Assembly: GCF_039831995.1 (NCBI RefSeq)
Contig: NZ_JBDOIO010000003.1
Location: forward strand, 2,294,001-2,358,000
DNA length: 64,000 nucleotides
Origin: Paenibacillus pabuli
GTDB taxonomy: Bacteria > Bacillota > Bacilli > Paenibacillales > Paenibacillaceae
Reading direction: 5' to 3'
A program made the position numbers and the translations under genes. This document shows, in pieces, positions 8,612-18,004 of this stretch (position 1 is the first letter of the stretch; every line of letters begins with the position of its first letter). Below the pieces are notes generated by a model. It saw only the letters and a program-made list of their open reading frames with translations. It ran no database searches and was not told where the DNA came from.

Positions 8612-10159
8612 CTACTGAATGCCCGCCGATTTCAAATATTCCTGCCATTGTTTGGTGTACTCAGCTTGTATTTTCTCGAGTCCGGCCTGCTTAGCCTTTT
8701 CCATAAATGTGTTCAGGCCTGCTTCAACGTCTGCAACCAAACCGACGTTCAACGGATACAGATACTGTTTCTCCACTTGCTCAAGCGCAGCCTTCTCCGC
8801 CTGAAACGGTGTCCAATCCTCAGCAAATCCGGTAAAGATATCCGGCTTTTTGATTTTGTCCAACTCCTCGAACATGGCAAGTACATCGTCGAACGTTTTA
8901 TCGTAGAGCATGAAGTCCGGATTCCGCCAAGCCCAGCCATTCATTCCTTCACGCGGGAATCCATTCGTCTGAGCATCACCGACCATTTTGTAGTAACCAT
9001 CCTGCACTTCAAAGTTTTTGCCTTCTACGCCATATTCGGTAAGCCAGTTGTAACGTTTGTCTGTTACCAGCTTCTCATAAAAAGCCAGTGCCTTTTCCGG
9101 GTTTTTGCTGCTTCTCGGGATGGCGAACCCGTTATGAATCGGATGAACCGGTTGTGCAAAGCCTTTGGCGTTCGGATAAGCGAAATATCCCAGCTTCCAA
9201 TCCGGATGCGTAGACTGAACCTTGATTACATCCGCATTAAACTTGTTCGGGTTCTCACCCGATAGAACAACAGCAGCTTTACCATTTTGCAGCAGTGAAT
9301 TCGATGTGTCCTTCACATTCAGCACGTTTTTCGGGAAAAATCCTTTATCCATCCAGCGTTTGTACGTTTTCAGGTCTTCCAGGTGCTGGGATGATCCCCA
9401 ATAGGACGTGATGGTTGACGGCGAATCGTACATAATATCAAGCCCGTAAGGGAGCTGGCCAGCCGTATTCACCAGTTTGGAGGTTAACTGACGAATGCCG
9501 TGAGTATGATTGGAATTACTGTCCGCGATCGGAATCATGCTCGGTTCATTGGCTTTGATCCCCTCAAGATAAGCTTCGAGCGTCTCCAAGGATTCCGGTT
9601 TGGGCAAATTATACTTTTCACGCAGGTCCTCACGGTACGCAATTCCTTCTGTCACATACTCGATCCAGGTCGAGGGTACGGTATAAATTTTTCCATTGAT
9701 TTTAACAGCGTTCCACATGTCTTCAGGCACGTGGGATTGCAATGTTGGTGCCGCCTTCGGCAGCAGCTCGTCGAGTGGCAGAAAGGCACCTTTTTTGGCA
9801 TAGGATTGATAGAATGTCCAGTCCGCAGTAAAAATCAAATCCATAGGCTGACCAGAAGACAGGAGCAGCTTATATTTTTGATCCCAGTCCGTCCAGGAGG
9901 TGTAGTTAAATTTTACGTTGACGTTCAGATCGGCCTCAGCGAGTTTATTGACCTCTGATTCAATTACAGGCAAGTCTTTGGGCGCGTCCCCAAGCATGTA
10001 AAACTGCAGGGTTACCTTCTCGCCTTTGTCAGTCGATGAGGCCCCCTCCTCACTCCCTTGCGCTGATCTCCCAGATCCGTTATTACATGCGGCGAGTACC
10101 CCGGCAAACAACATCAGGGCCAGCACCTGTGACAGGTGGCGAATTATTTTGTTGCGCAT
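8612..10159 (-). CDS. Extracellular sugar-binding lipoprotein (LipO-like)
   Basis: A 515-residue binding protein of a CUT1-type ABC importer. The signal peptide ends in lipobox LAAC (Cys25 from the chosen start). The mature protein has the family layout: YMLGDAPKDLP near the N-terminus, LIFTADW, then a C-terminal YTKQWQEYLKSAG. An ATG at 10165 exists but abuts the GGGAGG ribosome site; the ATG at 10159 has proper 6-base spacing, so I chose it. It is the third gene after two permeases on the same strand. No ATPase is encoded nearby, so the importer probably uses a shared MsmX-type ATPase. The ligand is probably an oligosaccharide. Confidence 0.88.
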   Translation of the reverse strand: MRNKIIRHLSQVLALMLFAGVLAACNNGSGRSAQGSEEGASSTDKGEKVTLQFYMLGDAPKDLPVIESEVNKLAEADLNVNVKFNYTSWTDWDQKYKLLLSSGQPMDLIFTADWTFYQSYAKKGAFLPLDELLPKAAPTLQSHVPEDMWNAVKINGKIYTVPSTWIEYVTEGIAYREDLREKYNLPKPESLETLEAYLEGIKANEPSMIPIADSNSNHTHGIRQLTSKLVNTAGQLPYGLDIMYDSPSTITSYWGSSQHLEDLKTYKRWMDKGFFPKNVLNVKDTSNSLLQNGKAAVVLSGENPNKFNADVIKVQSTHPDWKLGYFAYPNAKGFAQPVHPIHNGFAIPRSSKNPEKALAFYEKLVTDKRYNWLTEYGVEGKNFEVQDGYYKMVGDAQTNGFPREGMNGWAWRNPDFMLYDKTFDDVLAMFEELDKIKKPDIFTGFAEDWTPFQAEKAALEQVEKQYLYPLNVGLVADVEAGLNTFMEKAKQAGLEKIQAEYTKQWQEYLKSAGIQ

Positions 10160-10263
10160 ATGCATCCTCCCTTTTGTAGGAAACCTTATATGTTAGCGTA
10201 AACGGCCAGGACGTGGACAGACCTAAGACAAACTTCAGCCGGCGTCTCCAGCACATTCACGTT

Positions 10264-11166
10264 CTAACCTTTTACCGCACCAATCGTAAGACCTTTGACA
10301 AAATAGCGCTGTACAAACGGGTACAGGAACAAAATGGGGCCAGTCACCACAATCGCCATTGCCATTTTGGTTGATTCCGTAGGCACATCCTGGCTGAGCG
10401 TGATTCCCGTTCCGATGGCCATCTGATCAATGAAGGTGATCGTATTCATCGTGTTATATAGGTAAAACTGCAGCTGGTACATATCCGGATTGTTAATAAA
10501 GAGAGACGAAGTAAACCAGTCATTCCAGTATCCCAAGGCCAAAAACAAACCTACGGTTGCAATCCCGGGCATCGCCAGTTTCAACACAATACTGAAGTAA
10601 ATGCGAAAATCATTCGCGCCATCCATTTTGGCGGATTCAACCAGCTCATCCGGAACAGCAGAGCGGATAAAGTTTTTCATCAGAATGATGAGAAATGGCG
10701 TCATCAAGCCAGGAAAAATCAGTACGGTGTACGTGTCCGTCAGGTTGAAATAATTTGCCAGCATGATGTACCAAGGCACCAACCCACCGCCAAAGAGCGT
10801 GGTGAAATAGATGAAGAACGAAAAGGTATTACGGTATTTAAAATCTTTGCGCTGCAGCACGAATCCCGCCATCGTAATGAGAAACAGTCCGAGCGCGGTC
10901 CCCACAACGGTTGTAAAAACAGTCACTCCGTAAGCCTTCAGCACTTGAGTAGGGAATTTGAACACCATTTGATAGCCTTCCAGGGAGAAGTCTGTTGGAA
11001 AGAGATGATAACCGTCTCTCACAATCGATTCATTGCTGCTAAACGATCCGGATAGGATCAGAAGAAACGGCAGCAGACACATGATGGACAACACCAGAAT
11101 GACAGCATAGGCAATGATCTGAAAAAGCAAGGTAAATTCTGAATCTCTGGCACGGGTAGTATGCAT
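10264..11166 (-). CDS. CUT1 ABC sugar permease (LplC/YtcP-like)
   Basis: A 300-residue MalG-type permease with six hydrophobic segments. The EAA loop is visible as ELVESAKMDGANDFRIYFSIVLKLAMPG, where the shared ATPase docks. The C-terminus VQRYFVKGLTIGAVKG is typical of the LplC/YtcP subgroup. The ribosome site GGGAGAA precedes the ATG. It lies 30 bases downstream of the partner permease and about 100 bases upstream of the binding protein, clearly in one operon. Confidence 0.92.
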   Translation of the reverse strand: MHTTRARDSEFTLLFQIIAYAVILVLSIMCLLPFLLILSGSFSSNESIVRDGYHLFPTDFSLEGYQMVFKFPTQVLKAYGVTVFTTVVGTALGLFLITMAGFVLQRKDFKYRNTFSFFIYFTTLFGGGLVPWYIMLANYFNLTDTYTVLIFPGLMTPFLIILMKNFIRSAVPDELVESAKMDGANDFRIYFSIVLKLAMPGIATVGLFLALGYWNDWFTSSLFINNPDMYQLQFYLYNTMNTITFIDQMAIGTGITLSQDVPTESTKMAMAIVVTGPILFLYPFVQRYFVKGLTIGAVKG

Positions 11167-11196
11167 GATGGTTCTCCCTTCTGCCCTGTGGGCGGT

Positions 11197-12102
11197 TTAG
11201 AACAAGGCGTAATCCTCATTCACTTTCCGGATAATATAGTTCACGGTCATGATCAGAATGAAGCCGAATAGAGACTGGTACAAGCCTGCGGCGGTTGCCA
11301 TCCCAATATCAAAGGTCACTTTCAGGGAACGATACACGTAGGTATCAATGATGTCTGTTGCGTTGTACAACACACCGTTATTCCCAATAAGCTGATAAAA
11401 GAGATCAAATTGCCCCTTCATAATGCTCCCCAGAGAGAACAGAAGCAGAATGACAAAGGTCGGTTTCAGCATGGGAACGGTGATATACCAGATACGCTGA
11501 AAAATATTCGCTCCATCAATGCGGGCAGCTTCATAATATTCGTCACTGATTCCGGTAATGGCCGCCAGATAGATGACCATGCTGTAACCAAGATTCTTCC
11601 ATAGGTAAAAGATAATGATCAGAAACACCCATATCCATGGCGTGTTATAAATATCAATGGGTCCGGCTTCAAAGCGTTTGAGCACCGTGTTCACAAAACC
11701 GGATTCATAGTTGAACATGTTGTAAGCGATTACACTTAAGAGTACAAACGAGATGAAATACGGTAAAAACATCACGGATTGAGTGATTTTCTTAAAGAGC
11801 TTCCCCCGCACTTCACTTAACATAATGGCACAGAAGATGGCGAGTCCGTTTCCCAGTATAATGAAGGCCAAGTTATAACCCACCGTGTTGGTCGTAAGCT
11901 TCAGCAGCATTCCGGACTGCCAGAGAAACTTGAAGTTTTCCAGACCTACGAACGGACTGCCGAATAGCCCTCCTTCAAAATCGTACCGAGTAAATGCATA
12001 GTAGATACCAACCATCGGAAAATACGAGTTAATCAGAAAAAAAATCAGTGTAGGCAGCAGCATGAGGAACATGATTTTATTTTTGTTCAATTCTTTGAGC
12101 AT
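11197..12102 (-). CDS. CUT1 ABC sugar permease (LplB-like)
   Basis: A 301-residue MalF/LplB-type permease with six membrane segments. The EAA loop reads EYYEAARIDGANIFQRIWYITVPMLKP. The start is supported by GGGAGGGATC ahead of the ATG. It is the first gene of the three-gene importer operon and is divergent from a membrane-bound AraC regulator whose extracellular domain may sense the same sugar (inference from context). Confidence 0.92.
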   Translation of the reverse strand: MLKELNKNKIMFLMLLPTLIFFLINSYFPMVGIYYAFTRYDFEGGLFGSPFVGLENFKFLWQSGMLLKLTTNTVGYNLAFIILGNGLAIFCAIMLSEVRGKLFKKITQSVMFLPYFISFVLLSVIAYNMFNYESGFVNTVLKRFEAGPIDIYNTPWIWVFLIIIFYLWKNLGYSMVIYLAAITGISDEYYEAARIDGANIFQRIWYITVPMLKPTFVILLLFSLGSIMKGQFDLFYQLIGNNGVLYNATDIIDTYVYRSLKVTFDIGMATAAGLYQSLFGFILIMTVNYIIRKVNEDYALF

Positions 12103-12504
12103 GGCTCGATCCCTCCCGAATTTCTTGCAGCGCGGATGCGCAGTGGAGCTCTGTTTTTAGTGTAGACGCCCTTCCCGCTCTCGGATACTGAAGCTTCCCG
12201 CCCGAAAATGAACGATATTGCCAAATCGAGTATGAACAATGTGAACCAAGACTGAAAAGAGCACCAGTACGTTCACAAATGTTGATATCGTGCATATCCT
12301 CGGCATAGTGAACAATTCAGCGAAAATTGAACGATATATACTGAAACAACCTTTTAAACCTTGTACAATATTGATGTAACCGCATACATAATATATAATT
12401 TGAAGGGCTATCCTCATCTAAAGCGGCCTACTGTGAAACAGAGCGTAAGGCTGTGAAATGAAGTTTTATCCACCCAAAATGCACATGTTCAGGGGGAACG
12501 GATT
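12103..12504. promoter_or_regulatory. Divergent control region with repeated TGAACRAT sites
   Basis: About 400 bases between the importer operon and the AraC gene. TGAACRAT occurs four times in the same orientation: TGAACGAT at 12209 and 12328, and TGAACAAT at 12233 and 12309. The outer two sit in longer matches (CGAAAATGAACGATAT and CGAAAATTGAACGATAT). Such repeats next to an AraC gene are candidate activator sites for the importer promoter. Confidence 0.45.
12371..12399 (+). promoter_or_regulatory. Promoter of the AraC sensor gene
   Basis: TTGATG, 17-base spacer, TATAAT, about 105 bases before the start codon. Confidence 0.65.
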
Positions 12505-14757
12505 ATGCGCAAACGTTCGGAGGACAGTCAAAACGTATTTTCTCGAATACTGATTGGTATCATTGTCAGTACCGTTGCTACCCTACTCGTAGCCTCTGCC
12601 ATTCTCTACGTCAACTACAACCGCATTGCTCTCCGCCAGGTCTATCGCACCGATATGAACAGTCTCACGCAGACCAGCCGGGAAGTGTCCAAAATGACAG
12701 AAACGGCTAAATCCCTGTCTTATCAGATCTATCAGGACTACAGCATCTCAGCACTGCTCCTTTACTCCAAACCAAGCATCTATGAAATCACTCCAGCCAT
12801 GGAGCAGCTTGATAACTACCGCATGTCCCTTCCTTTTATTGAATCCATCTATGTATACAACTCCAAAAGCAACGAATTTTTCATCAGTTCGGAGACGCGC
12901 AATGGTCGGCAATCTCTAGCGGAATTAGACGATCAAGGCATTAAGGATATCCTCCAGCGATTTCATGAATATAAGCCCTTTGTTCCGATCCCGCGTACAT
13001 ACCAGGTTGGTTCTACAGAAGAAGTTGAAGTGAACAGCTACACCTATCTCTGCTATGACACGATCAACGATAATGCCGAGTTAAACTACGCAGTCGTAGT
13101 CAATATCAAGGACGATTGGTTAAGTCCCAATATGAATACAGCGGATCAGCCGGGCAAAACATTTATTATCAACGAAAACGGACAGCTGCTATCCGATTTT
13201 GGAGATCGGACGTTAATGCAGGATCTCTCCAAGGAAAACTTCATGCATGCCATTTTGCAAAATACGGAGCATTCCGCCTACTTTACCGCAGAGGTTGACG
13301 GGGAAAATTCACTTATCACCTATACCACACCTGATAATTTGGGATGGCGTTATGTACGAATTACGCCTGATCATCTGATCACTGCTGATATTCGCAGCAT
13401 GCGGACGCATACCGTCCTGTTTTGTCTGGGCTTGCTCATTGCCGGATTGCACCTCTCATACTTGGTTTCTCGGAAGTTATACCACCCCATCGACAAGGTC
13501 ATTGTACGGATGCGAGTGATGGAAGCGGAGCGCCGCGGCAGTCTGCACATCTTGCGTCAGGATTTTTTGCGCGGTGCTCTTCAGGGGCGTGAGACGGTAA
13601 CCGGAGGAATTCTGGAAGAGCGCATGAAGTTTTACGGCTCGTGTGTCCAGGTTCATCGTCCATCTAGGCTGGTATTACTGCGTATCGATCGTTTTGCCGA
13701 TTTTTGTGATACCTACCGGGACGATATCAAGCTTGTAAAATATGCGATGATGAACATTTGCATGGAATCGGCGGAGTTTTGCTATCATACGGAAACCGTG
13801 GACATGGGCGGCGATCTGATTAGCCTTCTTTTCAATGAAAAAGATTCGGATATGCAGACTGCTCAGGATACCGAGGGGCATATGGAGGAATTGCTGCGCA
13901 AGCTGCAGGATGCGGTTATGCTTCATCTGAAATGCTCCATTTCGTTCACCGTCGGACCCGAGGAGGACTCGCTGGAGGCTGCGATAGCCGGCTATCCTCA
14001 CTCCGCAGAGGCTTCCCTGCACCGATTATTCAGCGGACCGGGCTGCCTGCTGTTTACAACCGACATCATGGCGTATCAGGAGAAGGAGTATGCATTTCCT
14101 GCAAGTAAAGAGCGGCAGCTCATCGATTGCCTGATGACAGGCAAAACGTGCGAAGCCAAACAAATCTATACGGATATCGTAGATGAGACGGCAGCATATC
14201 CTTTTACCGTATTCCAATTGGCACTTTCCCATTTAACGATGACATTGAACCATGTACGCAACACGCTTAAAAAGAATAACCAGCTCACACTGAACACCAT
14301 CTCGGACGCGGCAATGTTTCCTCTCCATGAAGCGGAGGAGCTCGGTGAAGTCCATGCCCACTTCTATCGTTTGTTTGATGAATTAGGATTGAAAGTGGAA
14401 GAGAAACGAACGCTGAGGCATGAAGAGCTCCTACGCAGAATTAACAGTATTATCGAACGGGACTATGCGGACACCAATCTCTGCCTCACCTCCATTGCTG
14501 ATGAACTCACCATGTCACCCATCTATATTAGCAGGCTGTATAAACAACTCACGTTAAAAGGACTAACGGATGTGATTAATGAGACTCGAATCATCAAAGC
14601 CCAACATCTGCTGATTGAGACCGAGAATTCCGTTGCGGATATTGCAGAGAAAACGGGATTCACCAACAGCTCCTATTTTTATCGCATGTTCAAAAAGTTT
14701 AACGGTGTGACCCCAAATGATTATCGTCGCAAGGAACTTCGTTCCGAGCAAATGTAG
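12505..14757 (+). CDS. Membrane-bound AraC-family transcriptional regulator
   Basis: A 750-residue one-component sensor. A first membrane segment (about 16-38) precedes an extracytoplasmic, Cache-like region of about 260 residues; a second segment lies near 300-320. A linker follows, and the C-terminal 100 residues form a two-helix-turn-helix AraC domain (LCLTSIADELTMSPIYISRLYKQ, then VADIAEKTGFTNSSYFYRMFKKFNGVTP). Paenibacillus genomes carry many such regulators beside LipO/LplB/LplC importers, which they activate on sensing a sugar. The divergent position fits this. The start follows AGGGGGAACGGATT; the specific sugar is unknown. Confidence 0.9.
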   Translation: MRKRSEDSQNVFSRILIGIIVSTVATLLVASAILYVNYNRIALRQVYRTDMNSLTQTSREVSKMTETAKSLSYQIYQDYSISALLLYSKPSIYEITPAMEQLDNYRMSLPFIESIYVYNSKSNEFFISSETRNGRQSLAELDDQGIKDILQRFHEYKPFVPIPRTYQVGSTEEVEVNSYTYLCYDTINDNAELNYAVVVNIKDDWLSPNMNTADQPGKTFIINENGQLLSDFGDRTLMQDLSKENFMHAILQNTEHSAYFTAEVDGENSLITYTTPDNLGWRYVRITPDHLITADIRSMRTHTVLFCLGLLIAGLHLSYLVSRKLYHPIDKVIVRMRVMEAERRGSLHILRQDFLRGALQGRETVTGGILEERMKFYGSCVQVHRPSRLVLLRIDRFADFCDTYRDDIKLVKYAMMNICMESAEFCYHTETVDMGGDLISLLFNEKDSDMQTAQDTEGHMEELLRKLQDAVMLHLKCSISFTVGPEEDSLEAAIAGYPHSAEASLHRLFSGPGCLLFTTDIMAYQEKEYAFPASKERQLIDCLMTGKTCEAKQIYTDIVDETAAYPFTVFQLALSHLTMTLNHVRNTLKKNNQLTLNTISDAAMFPLHEAEELGEVHAHFYRLFDELGLKVEEKRTLRHEELLRRINSIIERDYADTNLCLTSIADELTMSPIYISRLYKQLTLKGLTDVINETRIIKAQHLLIETENSVADIAEKTGFTNSSYFYRMFKKFNGVTPNDYRRKELRSEQM

Positions 14758-14792
14758 TTCTACATTCTGAATGATCTAAAGAAAGACAAATC

Positions 14793-14838
14793 AAAAAAAG
14801 CGACACACGAGGCAATGAATCTCTCCTCCATGTGTCGC
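14793..14838 (-). terminator. Terminator of trmB
   Basis: A stem GCGACACA with TGTGTCGC (extended by GAGG/CCTC inside) ends in seven T residues on the minus strand, just after the trmB stop. It may also serve the converging AraC gene. Confidence 0.88.
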
Positions 14839-14846
14839 CTATTCAT

Positions 14847-15596
14847 TTACTCTTGGTCTTCTGCGGATTCATCCGAAGCTTCGCGTACTTTATACTTGTC
14901 CAGACGCATCTGCTGATACTCACGCAGCGCCTCTTCACCGACAATGACTTCTACACGATGAATGTTCATGCCTTTGCCCATGAATTTCTGCTCGTATTCC
15001 GTCATGACATGCTCTTCATTCAATCCATCACGATGAAGGTTCAGGGACAGATTGGTCATTTGCAGACCATAGTCGGCAATCGCATTAAGCGAGAACTCGA
15101 ACAATGTCTCCGAATCGGTCTTGAAGTGAATTTGGCCCTTGGCGTTAAGCAGTTCTGTGTATTTCTTCAAAAAACGCGGATGAGTCAAACGACGGCGTGC
15201 ATGCTTGGCTTTTGGCCATGGGTCACTGAAGTTCAAATAGATTCGTTCCAGTTCTCCCGCTTCAAACACATCCTCGATCTGTTCAATATTCGCCAGCACA
15301 AGCTTCACATTGGGCGGAGTTTCTACGTCAGCCTCACTCCATGCATTACGGGCCTTCTCACTAGCCCGGCGCACCAATTCATCATACATATCAATACCGA
15401 TAAAATTGTATTGCGGATATTTATAACTCATTTGGCTGATAAATTGACCTTTACCCATACCAAATTCAACAAAGATCGGATGGTCATTTCCAAACAGTTC
15501 AGACCATTTCCCCTTGTACTGTTTGGGATCCAGAACAACAAGATCCACTTGCTCCTCCAGATTTTCCCGAATCCCTTTTCTGCCACGTAAACGCAT
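14847..15596 (-). CDS. trmB: tRNA (guanine-N7-)-methyltransferase
   Basis: A 249-residue SAM-dependent enzyme that makes m7G46 in tRNA variable loops. The start MRLRGRKGIRENLE is the usual TrmB N-terminus. The SAM motif VEFGMGKGQF and the substrate-binding FSDPWPKAKHARRRL are intact. The longest reading frame would begin 38 residues earlier at 15710, but GGAGGAATAAA directly before the ATG at 15596 decides the start. The acidic C-terminal tail (DESAEDQE) is extra and lacks known function. It is flanked by terminators on both sides, so it is probably monocistronic. Confidence 0.96.
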   Translation of the reverse strand: MRLRGRKGIRENLEEQVDLVVLDPKQYKGKWSELFGNDHPIFVEFGMGKGQFISQMSYKYPQYNFIGIDMYDELVRRASEKARNAWSEADVETPPNVKLVLANIEQIEDVFEAGELERIYLNFSDPWPKAKHARRRLTHPRFLKKYTELLNAKGQIHFKTDSETLFEFSLNAIADYGLQMTNLSLNLHRDGLNEEHVMTEYEQKFMGKGMNIHRVEVIVGEEALREYQQMRLDKYKVREASDESAEDQE

Positions 15597-15670
15597 TTTA
15601 TTCCTCCGTTTGTCCATACTTGTCTCAGACTCATTTTGCCGAAGAACCGGCCAATTGTAAAGAGCAATGA

Positions 15671-15718
15671 AAAAGGAATCTTCGGATCTGCCACTTGGGG
15701 CAAATCTCAAAGATTCCC
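15671..15718 (-). terminator. Terminator of the small 66-residue gene
   Basis: A stem GGAATCTT with AAGATTCC encloses a second inner stem and is followed by TTTTT on the minus strand. It ends the small gene upstream of trmB. Confidence 0.85.
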
Positions 15719-15747
15719 TCTTCGATTTATTTGGAATTGGGGTCCAA

Positions 15748-15948
15748 CTACTTTAATAGTTCATAGTCTACCTTATCTTGGTGTGAAAAATCAAATGTCT
15801 TTTCGAAAGCCGTGCGAACTTTTTGTCTTGCAGCCGCTTCCACTTTCGGATTGCCGTTAAAACGAACACCTGTCAAAGCCAGTGCCTCTTCTGCCGTCAG
15901 TTCAACTGAAACATGATGAAGATTATTGTTTTTAACTTGGGAATTCAT
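15748..15948 (-). CDS. Small hypothetical protein
   Basis: A 66-residue protein that I do not recognise as a named family. It reads as a real gene: GAGGTGAT before the ATG, its own terminator, and a composition typical of a small soluble cytoplasmic protein. The N-terminal part (HHVSVELTAEEALALTGVRF) looks like a short beta-strand plus helix; the C-terminal part is charged. There is no signal peptide or membrane segment. It lies between trmB and the divergent mnmL gene, which suggests no particular role. Confidence 0.7.
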   Translation of the reverse strand: MNSQVKNNNLHHVSVELTAEEALALTGVRFNGNPKVEAAARQKVRTAFEKTFDFSHQDKVDYELLK

Positions 15949-16253
15949 TCATATCACCTCACGGTATAGTATGGTCCATGACGTCAATTTTGATTCAAAT
16001 GCTATGATGAATAGTACCCATTGGATGCTGTCTGACGTTAAGTTAAATATAACACAAGGTGTAAACTATAGCAAGCAAAAAACCTTGATTCTACAGTCTA
16101 TTTTTGAGTCGGCATTCCCCTTTTTTTGCGTTTTTTGATACAATGGTTAAAGTCCATGGAGACACGGATTTTCACGATCCGTTCTATCACGTGAATAGAT
16201 AAACATCTGTCTCTTCCAAGAGGGAATGCGGCAGCCAAAGGAGCACCCTGAAG

Positions 16254-17207
16254 ATGAATGCACCTGCTATACAACCTCCTCTTTCCTGGGGAGATAAACG
16301 ATTCCACACATGGAATTACGAAATGCGAAACGAGTTCAATAATAAAGTGTTCAAGGTTATGCTTGACGCAGGATTCACCTGCCCGAACCGTGACGGTTCG
16401 ATTGCTAAAGGCGGATGTACCTTCTGCAGTGCCCGGGGATCAGGAGATTTTGCCGGCAGCAGACGGGATGATCTCGTTACCCAATTCAATACGATTCGGG
16501 ATAAACAGCACCTGAAATGGCCTACGGCACAGTACATCGGCTATTTCCAGGCTTATACGAACACATACGCTCCTGTTGAGGAGTTACGTGAGTATTTTGA
16601 AGTTATTTTACAGCAGCCTGGTGTGGTCGGTTTGTCCATTGCCACTCGTCCCGATTGTTTGCCTGATGATGTTGTGGATTACCTGGCCGAACTGAATGAA
16701 CGAACCTACCTGTGGGTTGAAATGGGACTTCAAACGATTCACGAGTCCACTTCAACGCTCATCAACCGAGCACATGATACTAGATGTTATGAAGAAGCGG
16801 TAGAGAAACTGCGGAAACGGAATATACGCGTATGTACACATATCATTTATGGCTTGCCTCAGGAAACGCATGAAATGATGCTGGACACAGGACGTGCTGT
16901 AGCCAATATGGATGTGCAGGGCATTAAGATCCATCTGCTGCACCTGATGCGCAAGACGCCAATGGTTAAACAGTATGAAGCCGGGCTTCTTCGATTCCTG
17001 GAACAGGACGAGTACATCAAACTGATTGTTGATACGCTGGAGATGCTTCCACCTGAAATGATCGTGCACCGCCTCACCGGAGATGCTCCGCGCGATCTGC
17101 TGATTGGACCGATGTGGTCCATGAAAAAGTGGGAAGTGCTGAATTCCATTGACCGTGAGCTGCGTTTACGTGATTCCTGGCAGGGTAAGTATTGGAGGGG
17201 AGCATAA
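16254..17207 (+). CDS. mnmL: Radical SAM protein, TIGR01212/YtqA family (tRNA wobble-uridine pathway)
   Basis: A 317-residue radical SAM enzyme. The cluster-binding cysteines are Cys43, Cys55 and Cys58 (CPNRDGSIAKGGCTFC), the wide spacing typical of the YtqA/YhcC group. The downstream TIM-barrel motifs VGLSIATRPDCLPDD and VEMGLQTIHEST are present. From my knowledge, YtqA (MnmL) acts with the adjacent methyltransferase YtqB (MnmM) in the Gram-positive route to mnm5(s2)U at the tRNA wobble position, replacing MnmC. AAAGGAG lies 10 bases before the ATG. The stop codon is separated by one base from the mnmM start, so the two genes are translationally linked. Confidence 0.9.
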   Translation: MNAPAIQPPLSWGDKRFHTWNYEMRNEFNNKVFKVMLDAGFTCPNRDGSIAKGGCTFCSARGSGDFAGSRRDDLVTQFNTIRDKQHLKWPTAQYIGYFQAYTNTYAPVEELREYFEVILQQPGVVGLSIATRPDCLPDDVVDYLAELNERTYLWVEMGLQTIHESTSTLINRAHDTRCYEEAVEKLRKRNIRVCTHIIYGLPQETHEMMLDTGRAVANMDVQGIKIHLLHLMRKTPMVKQYEAGLLRFLEQDEYIKLIVDTLEMLPPEMIVHRLTGDAPRDLLIGPMWSMKKWEVLNSIDRELRLRDSWQGKYWRGA

Positions 17208-17208
17208 G

Positions 17209-17793
17209 ATGGGTTTTCTTTCGGTTCTAAGCTGTGCCCATCAATGGGTATCCTCCCGTTTGCAGCCCGGTGATTTTGCCATTGATGCCACAGTAGGCAC
17301 AGGTGCGGATACTTTGTTTCTTGCACAGCAAGTTGGCAAACGCGGTCAGGTCATCGGTTTTGATATCCAAAATGAAGCGCTGACGCTGGCTCAAGCCCGA
17401 ATTCGCAAACAGGAAGACGGCACGAAGCTTGGTTCCATCTCCCTGATGGAGTTAAGCCATGACCGAATGGCTGAAGCGGTTCCGGAGCAATGGCAGGGTC
17501 AAGTTGGTGCAGTCATGTTCAACTTGGGATACCTGCCCACCGAAGGTGCAGATGCTTCTGTCATTACTCAAACGGACAGCACGATCGGGGCATTGGAAGC
17601 AGCACTGGGCTTACTGAGACCACGCGGTATTATAACAGCCGTATTGTACCCTGGCCATGACGGAGGTGCACAGGAAGCAGATGCAGTAGTAGCCTGGTGC
17701 TCGGCCTTGCCTGTAGAACAGGCACAAGTTGTCATGTACCGCCAGCTGCAGCGTTCAACCTCTCCTTTTCTGATTGGCATTGAGAAAAAGTAA
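17209..17793 (+). CDS. mnmM: Class I SAM methyltransferase, YtqB family (tRNA mnm5U methylation)
   Basis: A 194-residue Rossmann methyltransferase. The SAM-binding motif is DATVGTGADTLFLA (about 26-39), and the acidic second motif is GFDIQNEAL. The catalytic-region sequence is MFNLGYLPTEGAD. The longest frame starts 20 residues earlier inside mnmL; the ATG at 17209 with GGAGGGGAGC upstream gives the normal YtqB N-terminus MGFLSVLSCAHQW. Known function of the family: methylates nm5(s2)U34 to mnm5(s2)U34 in tRNA. The tight pairing with the radical SAM gene supports it. Confidence 0.9.
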   Translation: MGFLSVLSCAHQWVSSRLQPGDFAIDATVGTGADTLFLAQQVGKRGQVIGFDIQNEALTLAQARIRKQEDGTKLGSISLMELSHDRMAEAVPEQWQGQVGAVMFNLGYLPTEGADASVITQTDSTIGALEAALGLLRPRGIITAVLYPGHDGGAQEADAVVAWCSALPVEQAQVVMYRQLQRSTSPFLIGIEKK

Positions 17794-17861
17794 TTTCCTT
17801 TACTCCCCAAATGCCATAAAATAAACACATTAAATAGCACGACATCGCCGTACATGAATGT

Positions 17862-17883
17862 GGGCCAAGCTTTAACTTGGCTC
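17862..17883 (+). other. Weak hairpin after mnmM
   Basis: GGCCAAG with CTTGGCTC around a short loop, followed by only a weak T-stretch. It may terminate mnmLM poorly. The surrounding 17794-18004 shows no gene. Confidence 0.35.
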
Positions 17884-18004
17884 GTTTACTATGACGATGC
17901 GTGCTTTACATACTTGTCTGCTGCAACCGTATACAACCCGGAATGCACTGGCATGAATTTGATTAAAGCGATTCACCACTTCATATACTAGAGGAGAGAT
18001 AACG

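Noticed and set aside
8582..9265. 227-residue plus-strand frame opposite the LipO-like gene
   Set aside because: It starts inside the terminator region and runs antisense to a well-supported lipoprotein gene.
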